From positions 69,597 through 133,596 of the forward strand of contig CP070651.1 of assembly GCA_020354625.1 (NCBI GenBank): a DNA stretch of 64,000 nt, in the 5' to 3' direction. The position numbers and the translations under genes are program-made. How positions within the stretch are numbered: position 1 is the first letter of the stretch; every line of letters begins with the position of its first letter. The notes under the pieces were generated by a model. The model worked only from the letters and a program-made list of their open reading frames with translations. It did not search any database and was not told the DNA's origin. This stretch comes from Trueperaceae bacterium (GTDB lineage Bacteria > Deinococcota > Deinococci > Deinococcales > Trueperaceae). Below, in pieces: positions 25,989 through 34,334 of the stretch.

Positions 25989-26771
25989 ATGCTGATTCCT
26001 GACAGTGACAGGGTTCGAGCGCAGTTCGCCAAGACGGCCCAAGCCTATGTGACGAGCGAGAGCCATGCCAAGGGGGAAGAGTTGGCATCGATGGTTGAAC
26101 TGGCGGGACCGTTGGAGGGACGAGCGGTGTTGGATGTCGCTACCGGAGCAGGGCATACGGCGTTTGCGTTTGCTAGGGCGGGTGCTCGCGTCACCGCGAC
26201 AGATCTAACGCCCCAAATGCTCCGCACAGCCCAGGCTGTTGCTGATGAGCGGGGCATTGACAATGTTACGTTTAGGTGGGCACGAGCCGAGGCACTCCCC
26301 TTCGCCGAGGATACGTTCGATGTTGTGACCTGCAGGATTGCCGCCCATCACTTTGAACAGCCTACCTCCTTTCTGTCCGAGGTCGCCCGTGTTTTGCGTT
26401 CGAATGGACTTCTTATCTTCGTCGATAACATTGCACCGGTAAACCGTGAGCTCGCCTCGGCGGTCAATACCATAGAGAGATGGCGAGATCCGAGCCACGT
26501 TCGAGCCTATAGCGTAGTTGACTGGGTTGCCTGGTTAGCGGAGGTGTCGCTCGAACTTTCTTACATGACGCGCTTTTATCGCAGGAAATCGTTTCAATCT
26601 TGGTTGGACGTTGCTCAGACGCCGAATAAAGAAAGGTGGTTACTGGAACGCCATATTCTCGAACTCCCCCCGGCCGTTCGTGACTACCTCCAGGTCGAAG
26701 TCGTAGCTGAGCGCCTCGAGACGCTCTCTCACGAGGTGGTGTTGCTGGTAGCAAGGCGCCTGGTCACCTAG
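25989..26771 (+). CDS. Class I SAM-dependent methyltransferase, UbiE-like
   Basis: A 260-residue methyltransferase. The SAM-binding glycine loop is LDVATGAGHTAFAFARAG near residue 49, followed by TATDLTPQML, the acidic motif FAEDTFDVVTCRIAAHHF near 110 and a VARVLRSNGLLIF strand-helix. The RIAAHHFEQP segment is shared with small-molecule methyltransferases. It is not MenG, which is encoded separately at 28.3 kb. GGAGGGAG lies seven bases before the ATG. The substrate is unknown. Confidence 0.85.
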   Translation: MLIPDSDRVRAQFAKTAQAYVTSESHAKGEELASMVELAGPLEGRAVLDVATGAGHTAFAFARAGARVTATDLTPQMLRTAQAVADERGIDNVTFRWARAEALPFAEDTFDVVTCRIAAHHFEQPTSFLSEVARVLRSNGLLIFVDNIAPVNRELASAVNTIERWRDPSHVRAYSVVDWVAWLAEVSLELSYMTRFYRRKSFQSWLDVAQTPNKERWLLERHILELPPAVRDYLQVEVVAERLETLSHEVVLLVARRLVT

Positions 26772-26830
26772 GCTGCCATATAAGCACGACGGGGGTGACA
26801 TCGGGATAAAACGTGGTCAGGGCTTCATGT

Positions 26831-26836
26831 TAGACT
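26831..26836 (+). promoter_or_regulatory. -10 box of scpA, leaderless type
   Basis: TAGACT is followed by six bases and then the GTG at 26843. There is no Shine-Dalgarno sequence. Confidence 0.5.
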
Positions 26837-26842
26837 CACGCT

Positions 26843-27565
26843 GTGTGTAATGGGCAACGGGGGTTTATCGTTAGACAGCAGGTCTTTGAGGGGCCGTTGA
26901 GCGAGCTCACCTCGGCGTTACGTCGAGGAACCATCCATCCCAGTGAACTCGATCTTCGTTTGCTGGTGCGTGACTATCTCGCTTTTTTCGATCGTGTCGT
27001 GGGGAGTGACGTGGAACTGGCAAGCGAAGCCCTGCCGAAGGTCGCACAGGTCATCGACCTCAGGGTCAGGTTTTTGCTTCCGCGCCCGGCAGAAGAAATC
27101 CGGGATGATCACGAACTCACCGAAGAGGTCGTACAAACCGTTTTTCTTCTCGAGGAGTTAGAAGAGGCCATCGGGTTTTTACGAGAGCGTAGGGAGAAGA
27201 GGCGATTGATTCTTCCTACGCGCGTGAACAGACCCGAGTATGCACGTCCACAGAGGCCTGTTAACGTCGGTATCGGCAAGCTCATGGAGCTGGCTGGGCG
27301 CTACGTTCAGCGCGGGTATTTCGAGGTGGCTACCGAGCGCTTTACCGTAGCAGCTGCCATGAAACGTCTCATGATGGCCCTAGGCCGGCTTCGCCGTGGA
27401 TCTTTCCGAGAGCTGACCGCGTCGCCAAACTGGTTGACCCGTGCGCTCTTCTTCGCTGCCATGCTCGAGCTTCTCAAACAGGGTAAGGTACGCGCCAGAC
27501 AAGAGGAGAGTTATGGCGATATCGAACTTGAGCTTGGGATAGAGACGGTTCGTGACGTGGCCTGA
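26843..27565 (+). CDS. scpA: Segregation and condensation protein A
   Basis: ScpA is the kleisin that bridges the SMC ATPase heads in chromosome organisation. The first part has the kleisin N-domain pattern (FEGPLSELTSALRRGTIHPSELDL, VRDYLAFFDRV). It is followed by an acidic linker and a C-terminal winged-helix-like end (SFRELTASPNWLTRALFFAAMLELLKQGKVRARQEE). Length is 240, normal. No scpB is next to it here, which is unusual. The GTG start is supported by the -10 box six bases upstream. Confidence 0.88.
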   Translation: MCNGQRGFIVRQQVFEGPLSELTSALRRGTIHPSELDLRLLVRDYLAFFDRVVGSDVELASEALPKVAQVIDLRVRFLLPRPAEEIRDDHELTEEVVQTVFLLEELEEAIGFLRERREKRRLILPTRVNRPEYARPQRPVNVGIGKLMELAGRYVQRGYFEVATERFTVAAAMKRLMMALGRLRRGSFRELTASPNWLTRALFFAAMLELLKQGKVRARQEESYGDIELELGIETVRDVA

Positions 27566-27737
27566 TTGAATGTGGTGTCTGGGTGTCGAGTCAGATCGTG
27601 TCGTGATCGCCTTGTCTGTCGGGTGAACCGGTTGTTTTGGGGTGCTATCGAGCGGCCTGCAAACTGGGAGACACGGTCTTGGGCTCCGTATGCTAAGCTC
27701 TTTCGAGGGCTATTTGCCCATTGGAGGCGGTAAACGA

Positions 27738-28004
27738 ATGGATGTATCCAGAATCAAAATGTATACGACATTTTGGTGTGGAGATTGCCGTATTGCGAAG
27801 AACTTTCTCGATAAGTTCCAGATCCCCTTCGAGGAGATCAACATCGAAGAGGATCCTCAAGCTGCCAACTATGTGATGCAAGTCAACAATGGCAGGCGCA
27901 GTGTGCCGACGCTTGTCTATAAGGGGGACGCCACAAGTCTCTCGGGTTTTACCAGAGCCAAGTTCGATGCCTTTCTGAAAAAACACGACTTGCATCCCGG
28001 TTGA
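27738..28004 (+). CDS. Glutaredoxin-like (mycoredoxin/NrdH-type) protein
   Basis: An 88-residue thioredoxin-fold protein. The active site is WCGDC near residues 12-16, the cis-proline is in SVPTLVY near 58 and LSGFTRAKF replaces the GSH-binding tail. The CxxC with Asp inside differs from the usual CPYC, so glutathione use is not assured; mycoredoxin-like or bacillithiol-linked roles are possible. GGAGGCGG lies before the ATG. A TATGCT box at 27689-27694 may be its promoter. The 273 bases that follow before menG hold no gene I accept. Confidence 0.85.
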   Translation: MDVSRIKMYTTFWCGDCRIAKNFLDKFQIPFEEINIEEDPQAANYVMQVNNGRRSVPTLVYKGDATSLSGFTRAKFDAFLKKHDLHPG

Positions 28005-28278
28005 GCCGTAACATCTCGGTATGGCTTGCCAATCCCTTTGGAATGAGTTTTGAGGGACGCTTGCAAACCGCCGCTGATCATATGATGCGTGGTTGCGTTT
28101 GCGTCGAAATCAGTCGTAGGGTCTCTCGTGGTTACACCGATCAGCACCCATCATTTATGGAGAGATGTCAGAGACTCCAATCGATCTTTGCGATCTGTTA
28201 TGAGGCAGTCGCGGTTTCTTGTGGTGTCTTTATAGGTTGCTACGTTTTGTTCGCTTTGTCTCATATTAGCCTGCCAGG

Positions 28279-29007
28279 ATGAAGCGTGCTGGACAGGGTA
28301 CAGTGAACAGTCGAAAAGCGCCGGAAGTACGCGCCATGTTCAGTAAGATTGCGATCCGTTACGATCTTCTCAATGCCCTACTAAGTTTTGGAGTCGATAC
28401 GTGTTGGCGAAGGGAAGCTACGGAAATCGCCTGTGAACACTCTCCTCGGAAAGTCCTCGACGTCGCCACGGGAACGGCCGACCTCGCGCTGATGATGAAA
28501 AGACGCATGCCTTCAGCCGAGGTTGTGGGGGTCGATTTTGCAGAGCCGATGCTAGAGGTTGGGCGCAGCAAGGCCCGTCGTTACCAGCTCGATGTGAAAC
28601 TCGAGCATGGCGATGGGTTGAACCTCCCTTTTTCAGCGGAGAGCTTCGACGTGGTCACCATCGCGTACGGTCTTAGGAATTTCGCGGATATTCGGCTTGG
28701 ACTCAGAGAGTTTTATCGTGTCTTGAAACCTGCCGGAAGGTTGGTAGTGCTCGAGTTTCCTCGTCCGCCCCGAGGGTTGTTTGGATACGCTTTGCGCGTT
28801 TACCATTTCAGAGTAATCCCATTTATAGGTGGGTGGATTTCGGGCGATCGGAGTGCCTATGCTTATTTGCCGTCATCGATTCGTGAGTTTCCTGATCCGA
28901 GAACCTTAGTTGGTATGATGCGGGCCGTGGGGTTTGATCGGGTGACATACAAGCTGCAGAGTTTCGGAATTTCTGCGCTACATGTGGCTGAAAAGAGGAG
29001 AGCATGA
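28279..29007 (+). CDS. menG: Demethylmenaquinone methyltransferase
   Basis: This enzyme performs the last step of menaquinone synthesis, methylating demethylmenaquinone with SAM. The UbiE/MenG signature is complete: MFSKIAIRYDLLNALLSFGVD near the N-terminus, LDVATGTADLAL, the YGLRNFADIRLGLREFYRVLKPAGRLVVLEFPRP block and the YAYLPSSIREFP motif near the end. At 242 residues it is full length. With mqnD (31 kb) and mqnP (55 kb) it indicates menaquinone by the futalosine route. Confidence 0.95.
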   Translation: MKRAGQGTVNSRKAPEVRAMFSKIAIRYDLLNALLSFGVDTCWRREATEIACEHSPRKVLDVATGTADLALMMKRRMPSAEVVGVDFAEPMLEVGRSKARRYQLDVKLEHGDGLNLPFSAESFDVVTIAYGLRNFADIRLGLREFYRVLKPAGRLVVLEFPRPPRGLFGYALRVYHFRVIPFIGGWISGDRSAYAYLPSSIREFPDPRTLVGMMRAVGFDRVTYKLQSFGISALHVAEKRRA

Positions 29008-29020
29008 GGATGGTTGGGAT

Positions 29021-29614
29021 ATGAGGATGGAGGGGATGGACGGTTTTGAAGTGAACACCGATTCGGCTTTGGTGAATCCTGATTGGGAGGCGTTCGCGTC
29101 GGAGCACAATCGCCGTTTCGGTCTTGTGATCAGTTACCTCAAAAGCCGGATCAGGGGTAAGGCTTACGATAACCAAGCGATGAAGCTCAGAATCGGGCGC
29201 CAAGGTTTTTACTCCCAATCGAAGAGGTTTCCCGCAGCCTTTTTCGGTGACACCGTTCCTCCCGAAGTAGCTTTCGTCTCATCAGAGGAGGCCCAGGCAG
29301 CCGTTTGGGAGGCTTCAGCTCTGTATCGTTCGGGTGAAGCCCAGTCGCTCACCTGCGTGTACAGCGAAGTGGAACCCCAAGACGTCTTCTTCGGCTACCG
29401 CGTTGCGACGAGTGAGCGCTACGAGTTTGGCATGATGAGGGTCGGTCTCCCGCTCCATTTGCGCGTGATGATCGATGCCGAGGAGTCCGTGGAATTGCTC
29501 GGTGCTCCGTGTGGCGTGCTGATTTACCACCGCACGAGCAAGGGGCAGCATATGATCCTCAAAGCTTCGGGTCGCCGCCAACCGTTTCACGGCTTCGAAG
29601 AGCTCGTTGACTGA
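29021..29614 (+). CDS. Protein of unknown function
   Basis: I do not recognise this family. The 197-residue product is soluble, has no signal peptide or membrane span, and contains two aromatic beta-rich stretches (VEPQDVFFGYRVATSERYEFGMM; LHLRVMIDAEESVELLGAPCGVLIYH). Codon use matches the neighbours. It follows menG by 13 bases. ATG 29021 has AGGATGG upstream; ATG 29036 is an alternative. The steady frame length and operon-like position support a real gene, but no function can be named. Confidence 0.7.
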   Translation: MRMEGMDGFEVNTDSALVNPDWEAFASEHNRRFGLVISYLKSRIRGKAYDNQAMKLRIGRQGFYSQSKRFPAAFFGDTVPPEVAFVSSEEAQAAVWEASALYRSGEAQSLTCVYSEVEPQDVFFGYRVATSERYEFGMMRVGLPLHLRVMIDAEESVELLGAPCGVLIYHRTSKGQHMILKASGRRQPFHGFEELVD

Positions 29615-29652
29615 AGGGGCGATACCCTCTCGCGTTCGTACGGCTCGTCCTC

Positions 29653-30402
29653 ATGAATGGGAGTATCTCACCCTCTATGACTGACAAGAGTCCTTACGAT
29701 GTAATCGTCGTTGGGGCAGGGATTGCTGGTTCAGAGGTAGCGATGCGTTGTGCGCAAGCCGGGATGGATACGCTACTTGTTACCACCAGCCTCGATAGCA
29801 TCTACAACCTGGCTGAGAATGAGGTTGAGCTCCTGCCACCTGAGCAGACCTTGCTCTCCATGCTTTATCGACGGGTGGCGGATGACCGCGGGAAGGTGAA
29901 GAACTGGCCGTTACATTGTGCTGTGAAATATGCCCTCGAGCAACAACCGAAAATCCACCTCCTGCAAGCGACTGTTTCGTCGCTCAAGGTACTCAATGGG
30001 GTGGTCATTGGAGTAACGACGTGGGAAGGGGTCGAGCGTCTGGGACGAACGGTAGTCCTTAGCGTCGGAAGCTTTCTGAACGCCAGGCTCACAGCCGGCC
30101 AGCTTGTGGAAGACGCTGGTCGATTGGGGGAGATGGCGTATGACGATCTATTTCAACACCTCGTATCGTTAGGATTCGTGTTCGAGGAGATATCGCTTCG
30201 AACAGAAGGGGAAGAGGATTCGCTCCCCTACCGTGTCGACTGCATGGTGCTAGCCGAAGCGGAGATGCAACGCGGCACGTTTGCGCTCTCAAGAGTCGGA
30301 AATCTCTATGCGGTGGGGGTGTGTCGTGCGGGATATTTGAGCTACGAGGCAGCGGCTCTTCAGGGCTTCGAGCTGGCGGGGGAGCTGATTGCGGGGCGTT
30401 AG
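29653..30402 (+). CDS. Short GidA/TrmFO-related FAD protein
   Basis: A 249-residue flavoprotein that corresponds only to the FAD-binding half of MnmG (GidA) or TrmFO. It opens with DVIVVGAGIAGSEVAMRCAQAG near residue 14, has SVGSFLNARLTAG near 140 and ends with an LYAVGVCRAGYLSYEAAALQGFELAGELIAG block. It lacks the tRNA-binding and insertion domains of the full enzymes (600 or 440 residues). A similar short GidA-related protein from Thermus is known as a structure. The role is unknown; tRNA modification is only a guess. ATG 29677 is a possible later start. Confidence 0.75.
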   Translation: MNGSISPSMTDKSPYDVIVVGAGIAGSEVAMRCAQAGMDTLLVTTSLDSIYNLAENEVELLPPEQTLLSMLYRRVADDRGKVKNWPLHCAVKYALEQQPKIHLLQATVSSLKVLNGVVIGVTTWEGVERLGRTVVLSVGSFLNARLTAGQLVEDAGRLGEMAYDDLFQHLVSLGFVFEEISLRTEGEEDSLPYRVDCMVLAEAEMQRGTFALSRVGNLYAVGVCRAGYLSYEAAALQGFELAGELIAGR

Positions 30403-30596
30403 TAAAATGCGGTGTCGTCTCGAGGTTCGGTATAACCGATGATACTCGTCAGCTCCGACTCGTTGGCCCAAACAAAATGGGCTCGTGCGCGTGTAGTTGC
30501 GAGGAGCCGATACCGGTAGGGGACGGCATCATCCGTTTCAGCGATCACGTACCGGTCCCCGTTAAAAAGAACTTCTTCGCCCACTCGAAAAGCCAT
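30399..30596 (-). CDS. Small conserved-looking protein, unknown function
   Basis: A 65-residue product reading MAFRVGEEVLFNGDRYVIAE at the start, then YRYRLLATTRARAHFVWANESELTSI. The pattern resembles a small SH3-like beta barrel, a common shape for tiny nucleic-acid or protein adaptors (inference). The ATG at 30596 has TAGGTT seven bases upstream, which fits a leaderless start; ATG 30599 is adjacent. It converges with the GidA-like gene, with a 4-base overlap of the ends. I do not recognise the family. Confidence 0.55.
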   Translation of the reverse strand: MAFRVGEEVLFNGDRYVIAETDDAVPYRYRLLATTRARAHFVWANESELTSIIGYTEPRDDTAFY

Positions 30597-30706
30597 CATC
30601 TACAACCTAACATCATTTTGGCACGAGAGGCCAGATGAGTTGCAACGATCGGTTCGAAACGATGTCTGTTGCGTTGCGTCCTAGGGTCTGAGATAGGGAG
30701 AGGTCG

Positions 30707-31552
30707 CTATGCACCGAGTCCCTCGCCTGGTGGTGAGAAAAACAGCTCTTCACGCGGTTCTGGTACGAGCCCTCGCCGGACTCCCCGTGTCAACAGTTCC
30801 CAGACCGAAGCCCTGCCGATTTCGCCGAGGTCGCGCGTGTAGCTGTTTACATAGAGGTCTACGTGCTGCTGGATTACATCGCTCGCCATCTCTTGCGCGT
30901 GTTCTTTAAGGTAGGGGAAGACTTCACTCGAATGCTGGTATGCATAATCCAGACTGTGCCGTATCGCTCTATTGATATCGGTCAGAGTCCTCTCGCCCAG
31001 ACTCTTTTTCGCCATGATCCCGCCTAAAGGCAGAGGATGCCCGGTCTCATGCTCCCACCACGTTCCGAGATCGAGATGTTTGTACAGCCCGAAAGAGGGA
31101 TAGGTAAACCGGCTTTCGTGAATGATGAGGCCGGCATCTACCTCACCGCGGGCGACAGAAGGCATGATGGCGTCGTAGCGCAACTCAACTGTTTCGATAT
31201 CCGCAGGCTGAGAGAGTCTGAGTAAGAGGTTGGCGGTGGTAAGGCCTCCAGGTATGGCCACCCGCTTTCCAGAGAGGTTTTCGAGCGGCTCTCTGGTGAC
31301 GATCAGGGGACCAACGCCTCTTCCGAGTGCCCCACCGCAAGGGAGCATGACGTAATCGCGCGTGTAAAAAGCGAAGGCGTGATAGCTAATCTTGGTGACG
31401 TCCAACGTGCTGGTACGTGCCCACCGATTGAGCGCTTCCACGTCTGCCAAATGGATCTTCCACGACAACTTAGGGTCGATTTTTTCGTGTGCGAGAGCGA
31501 AGAAAATGAAGCAGTCATTAGGACAGGGCGAATAGCCGAGCGCTAGTGGCAT
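30707..31552 (-). CDS. mqnD: 1,4-dihydroxy-6-naphthoate synthase
   Basis: MqnD performs a late step of the futalosine pathway, turning cyclic dehypoxanthinylfutalosine into 1,4-dihydroxy-6-naphthoate. It has the substrate-binding-protein-like fold with LGYSPCPNDCFIFFAL at the start, KISYHAFAFY near 55, VAIPGGLTTANLLLRL near 96 and the catalytic-region motif GLIIHESRFTYPSFGL near 140. At 281 residues it is full length. A TACAAT box six bases before its ATG suggests leaderless transcription. No other mqn gene is adjacent. Confidence 0.93.
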   Translation of the reverse strand: MPLALGYSPCPNDCFIFFALAHEKIDPKLSWKIHLADVEALNRWARTSTLDVTKISYHAFAFYTRDYVMLPCGGALGRGVGPLIVTREPLENLSGKRVAIPGGLTTANLLLRLSQPADIETVELRYDAIMPSVARGEVDAGLIIHESRFTYPSFGLYKHLDLGTWWEHETGHPLPLGGIMAKKSLGERTLTDINRAIRHSLDYAYQHSSEVFPYLKEHAQEMASDVIQQHVDLYVNSYTRDLGEIGRASVWELLTRGVRRGLVPEPREELFFSPPGEGLGA

Positions 31553-31558
31553 GGTCCT

Positions 31559-31564
31559 ATTGTA
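31559..31564 (-). promoter_or_regulatory. -10 box of mqnD, leaderless type
   Basis: On the minus strand TACAAT is followed by AGGACC and then the ATG at 31552. The AGGA is too close to the ATG to serve as a Shine-Dalgarno sequence. Confidence 0.5.
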
Positions 31565-31743
31565 AGGCCTCTACGCGTTTTGGCTTCGATTCATCTGACG
31601 CACGGCTGAATGGTCAGATCGAAGGATCACCCGTGATTGTAGAAGACCTGCCTGATGGGCAAGGGCCTAACCTCCATGAGTGAGGGTGAGTTTCAGTTTT
31701 GGGTAGCGTCTGCGTGCGTGGATTCGTTGTGCAACTTTGTGCG

Positions 31744-31772
31744 TTGATTATGGTGTCCTTTTCTGCTACACT
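31744..31772 (+). promoter_or_regulatory. Promoter of the infC-rpmI-rplT operon
   Basis: TTGATT (31744-31749) and TACACT (31767-31772) are separated by 17 bases. The predicted leader of about 68 bases carries the AGGAGGT before infC. The rest of the mqnD-infC gap shows nothing else clear. Confidence 0.65.
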
Positions 31773-31846
31773 TGGGCGCTGTGTTGTGGTATCTATTTTC
31801 TAAGAAAAGGAACCCCATCGCGATTCATGTATAGGAGGTGGAGTCC

Positions 31847-32359
31847 ATAGCTAGAGAGCTAAAAGTGAATGATCAGATCCGGGTAAGGCAAGTGCGTCTT
31901 ATCGGGGCTGATGGTCAACAACAAGGGATCGTCGACACCCGTGAGGCTGTGCGGCGAGCGAGAGAAGACGATCTCGATTTGGTGCTGGTAGGTGAAAATT
32001 CTCAGCCACCGGTGGCCAAGATGATGGATTACGGGAAGTACCGCTACGAGATGCAACAACAGGCCAAGGAGGCTAGAAAGCGTTCCCGTCAGCAGGAGAT
32101 GAAATCCATCAAGTTCCGCGTCAAGATTGAAGAACACGACTACGAGACAAAAGTCAACCATATACGTCGTTTTCTCAAAGGTGGACATAAGGTGCGCGTT
32201 GTCATCATGTTCCGCGGTCGGGAAAGGACCCATCCTGAATTGGGGCGGGAAATTCTCAATCGAGTTGCCAAGGATGTTACCGAGCTTGCGGTCGTCGACT
32301 TGGCACCATCACTTGCAGGGATGGACATGAACATGACGCTGAGACCTCTCAATCACTAA
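31847..32359 (+). CDS. infC: Translation initiation factor IF-3, ATA start
   Basis: IF-3 binds the 30S subunit and enforces start-codon choice. The product has about 170 residues: N-domain with ARELKVNDQIRVRQVRLIGADGQQQG, a basic helical linker (QQQAKEARKRSRQQEMKSIKFR) and a C-domain with FLKGGHKVRVVIMFRGRE. The only in-frame ATG-like codon upstream, GTG 31838, lies inside the Shine-Dalgarno AGGAGGT (31833-31839). The codon seven bases after that sequence is ATA at 31847. Non-canonical starts let IF-3 repress its own synthesis in known cases; the same control is inferred here. Confidence 0.9.
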   Translation: MARELKVNDQIRVRQVRLIGADGQQQGIVDTREAVRRAREDDLDLVLVGENSQPPVAKMMDYGKYRYEMQQQAKEARKRSRQQEMKSIKFRVKIEEHDYETKVNHIRRFLKGGHKVRVVIMFRGRERTHPELGREILNRVAKDVTELAVVDLAPSLAGMDMNMTLRPLNH

Positions 32360-32471
32360 AGCTCTCACGTAACCGATACCGTTCAAGTGCCGTATCGGGA
32401 CCGGCGGTAGGTTGGCTGATGCGTTGCGGTTTCATCCAAAGAAGCGACTACGGCGAGAAGGAGTTCTGAAG

Positions 32472-32669
32472 ATGCCGAAATTAAAGACCCATAAGGGCAC
32501 CAGAGCCCGTGTAAAAGTCACTGGGCGAGGTAAGGTCAAGGCGATGCGTTCGGGTAAGCGCCACCTAAACTATAAAAAATCGGGTAAGCGGATTCGTCAG
32601 GGGCGAACCGACCTCTTGATCTCCAAAGCAGAGACGGAGCGGCTCAAGACGCTCCTTCCGTACGAGTAG
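32472..32669 (+). CDS. rpmI: 50S ribosomal protein L35
   Basis: A 65-residue strongly basic protein starting MPKLKTHKGTRARVKVTGRGKVK, with the HLNYKKSGKRIRQGR block and LPYE end normal for L35. AAGGAG lies eight bases before the ATG. It is the middle gene of the conserved infC-rpmI-rplT operon, 112 bases after infC and 9 before rplT. Confidence 0.97.
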   Translation: MPKLKTHKGTRARVKVTGRGKVKAMRSGKRHLNYKKSGKRIRQGRTDLLISKAETERLKTLLPYE

Positions 32670-32678
32670 GGGGGGGCT

Positions 32679-33029
32679 ATGCCGAGAGTCAAGACGGGGA
32701 CGGTTCGTCGAGCCAGGCACAAGAAAGTGCTCAAGCGCGCCAAAGGGTATTGGGGGAGTCGCTCGCGCAGCTATCGTAGTGCCAGGCAGACGCTTCTCAA
32801 TGCTGCTGACTACGAATACCGGGATCGCCGTGACAAAAAGGCCACGATTCGGCGTCTTTGGATCGCCAGAATCAATGCCGCTGCGAGGCGAGAAGGGGTA
32901 AGTTATTCTCACTTCATGAGTGGCCTGCGCCGTTCGGGAATCGAAATCAACCGTAAGATGCTGGCAGAGCTTGCAGTACGTGAGCCAGAAGCTTTCAGGA
33001 GCTTGGTAGAGGTATCTAGAGCCTCATAA
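32679..33029 (+). CDS. rplT: 50S ribosomal protein L20
   Basis: A 116-residue basic protein that binds 23S rRNA early in 50S assembly. [38 protein letters not shown] is the L20 N-terminal extension, and [23 protein letters not shown] is the conserved C-domain. Length is normal. In many bacteria L20 represses its own operon, but the control site is not evident here. Confidence 0.97.
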   Translation: MPRVKTGTVRRARHKKVLKRAKGYWGSRSRSYRSARQTLLNAADYEYRDRRDKKATIRRLWIARINAAARREGVSYSHFMSGLRRSGIEINRKMLAELAVREPEAFRSLVEVSRAS

Positions 33030-33118
33030 CCGGTATAAACTGGTCTGATCTTCCTGGAATCTTAAGGACGATGTTGCCAGATAGCGTCTGTTCACCCAAC
33101 GCCGATATAGTGGCGATT

Positions 33119-34255
33119 TCAAACGATATTAGTTTCAACGGTCCTGTTTGCAACGGCGAAGCGCTGGTAACGATATGCGGAAATATCGAAGCTATGTGCT
33201 TCGCCATCGAGAATTTCTTCAGATAGGATCAGGCCGGTAGCTGGTGCATGTTGGACGCCGTGCCCTGAAAACCCACAAGCGTTGAAAAAACTTTCCAATC
33301 CTGGCATTCGTCCTAAAATGGGGTGGTGGTCAGGCGTAATGGCATAGAGCCCTGCCCAACAAGCATCTCGGTCGAGAGTGGCGTCTGACAAGAATGGGAA
33401 GCGGCGGAGAGCTGGCTCCAACGTGCTCTCCAACCAGTCCCAATCGACAGCCAAGCTCGTGCTCGAAGGTTCTTCAGGATTCGATAGCCCGAGTAAGAAT
33501 CGCTTTCCTTCACTCCTCAAGTAGAGCCCTGATGCGGTATCGATGATCAGCGGGCTCGGATGAGGGAAGTTCTCGACGGGAGCTGTGAGGTAGACGTTGC
33601 GACGGTAAGGGGCGACCGGAATTTGGCATGCCGCGCGCTTCGCTAGCTCTGCTGCAAAAGGTCCTGCGGCGTTGACGATCCCATCTGCACGGTACACACC
33701 CTGATTTGTATCGAGATGCCAACATCCATGATGCCAATCTAGTTGAAGTACTTCGGTGGAGAGGTGCAAGATCGCACCGTGTTTACGCGCCACACTTAGA
33801 AAGCCTGTGGTGATGCCGTGGGGATCGACGATCCCATCATCGGGTCCATAGCTTGCTCCCCAGAGTCCTTGGGTGTCAATAAACGCGAACTTGTGCCGAA
33901 GTGCTGATAGGGAGAGGAGTTCGACACGGGCTCCGAGCTCGCGTTGCATGTCTCGTTGTTTTTTCCATGTTTCGAATTCATATCTAGGTAGCAAGAAGAG
34001 ATAGCCGACTTTGCGGTAGCCTGCGTGGTGCGACGTTAATCTGGTAAAGTCAGAGAAGACCGAAGCGCTGTAAAGAGACATGCGGACGTTTTCTGGATGG
34101 GAAAACTGGTGCCGGATGCCGGCTGCAGATCTAGCTGTCGATCCTGAGGCAGGAATCCCGGCCTGCTCGAAAACTCTGACTCTTACGCCCCGTAAGCTCA
34201 GGTAGTACGCGCAGCTTGCGCCTACGATCCCTGCTCCGACCACTGCGATTTCCAT
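33119..34255 (-). CDS. FAD-dependent oxidoreductase of the DAO (DadA/sarcosine oxidase) family
   Basis: A 378-residue amine or amino-acid oxidase-like flavoprotein. IAVVGAGIVGASCAYYLSLRG at the N-terminus binds FAD; STARSAAGIRHQFSHPEN follows at 38-55, the GIVNAAGPFA motif lies near 188 and TPDHHPILGRMPGLESFFNACGFSGHGVQHAP forms the C-terminal active-site and FAD end. The substrate could be glycine, sarcosine, proline or a D-amino acid; nothing nearby decides. It stands alone, divergent from hisD. Confidence 0.85.
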   Translation of the reverse strand: MEIAVVGAGIVGASCAYYLSLRGVRVRVFEQAGIPASGSTARSAAGIRHQFSHPENVRMSLYSASVFSDFTRLTSHHAGYRKVGYLFLLPRYEFETWKKQRDMQRELGARVELLSLSALRHKFAFIDTQGLWGASYGPDDGIVDPHGITTGFLSVARKHGAILHLSTEVLQLDWHHGCWHLDTNQGVYRADGIVNAAGPFAAELAKRAACQIPVAPYRRNVYLTAPVENFPHPSPLIIDTASGLYLRSEGKRFLLGLSNPEEPSSTSLAVDWDWLESTLEPALRRFPFLSDATLDRDACWAGLYAITPDHHPILGRMPGLESFFNACGFSGHGVQHAPATGLILSEEILDGEAHSFDISAYRYQRFAVANRTVETNIV

Positions 34256-34261
34256 AAAAGC

Positions 34262-34267
34262 AGTCTA
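34262..34267 (-). promoter_or_regulatory. -10 box of the FAD oxidoreductase gene, leaderless type
   Basis: On the minus strand TAGACT is followed by six bases and the ATG at 34255. TTCACC stands 17 bases upstream as a possible -35. Confidence 0.5.
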
Positions 34268-34321
34268 TCTCGAACGTCGCTTGTGGTGAACTCCCACGGG
34301 TTCGCTGACCGCATTGGAAGG

Positions 34322-34327
34322 TATGAT
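34322..34327 (+). promoter_or_regulatory. -10 box of hisD, leaderless type
   Basis: TATGAT is followed by seven bases and then the ATG at 34335. The box overlaps the alternative upstream ATGs at 34323 and 34326, which makes 34335 the best start. Confidence 0.45.
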
Positions 34328-34334
34328 GGCGCCT

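Noticed and set aside
28001-28282. A 93-codon open frame between the glutaredoxin-like gene and menG
   Set aside because: It starts with TTG inside the upstream stop, overlaps menG, has a poor Cys- and Arg-rich composition and no ribosome-binding site. I treat the gap as non-coding.
31093-31125. TAAACCGGCTTTC, identical to the end of repeat family 2
   Set aside because: It lies in mqnD and encodes the conserved HESRFTY motif, and no second end or internal hairpin follows. It is a coincidence.
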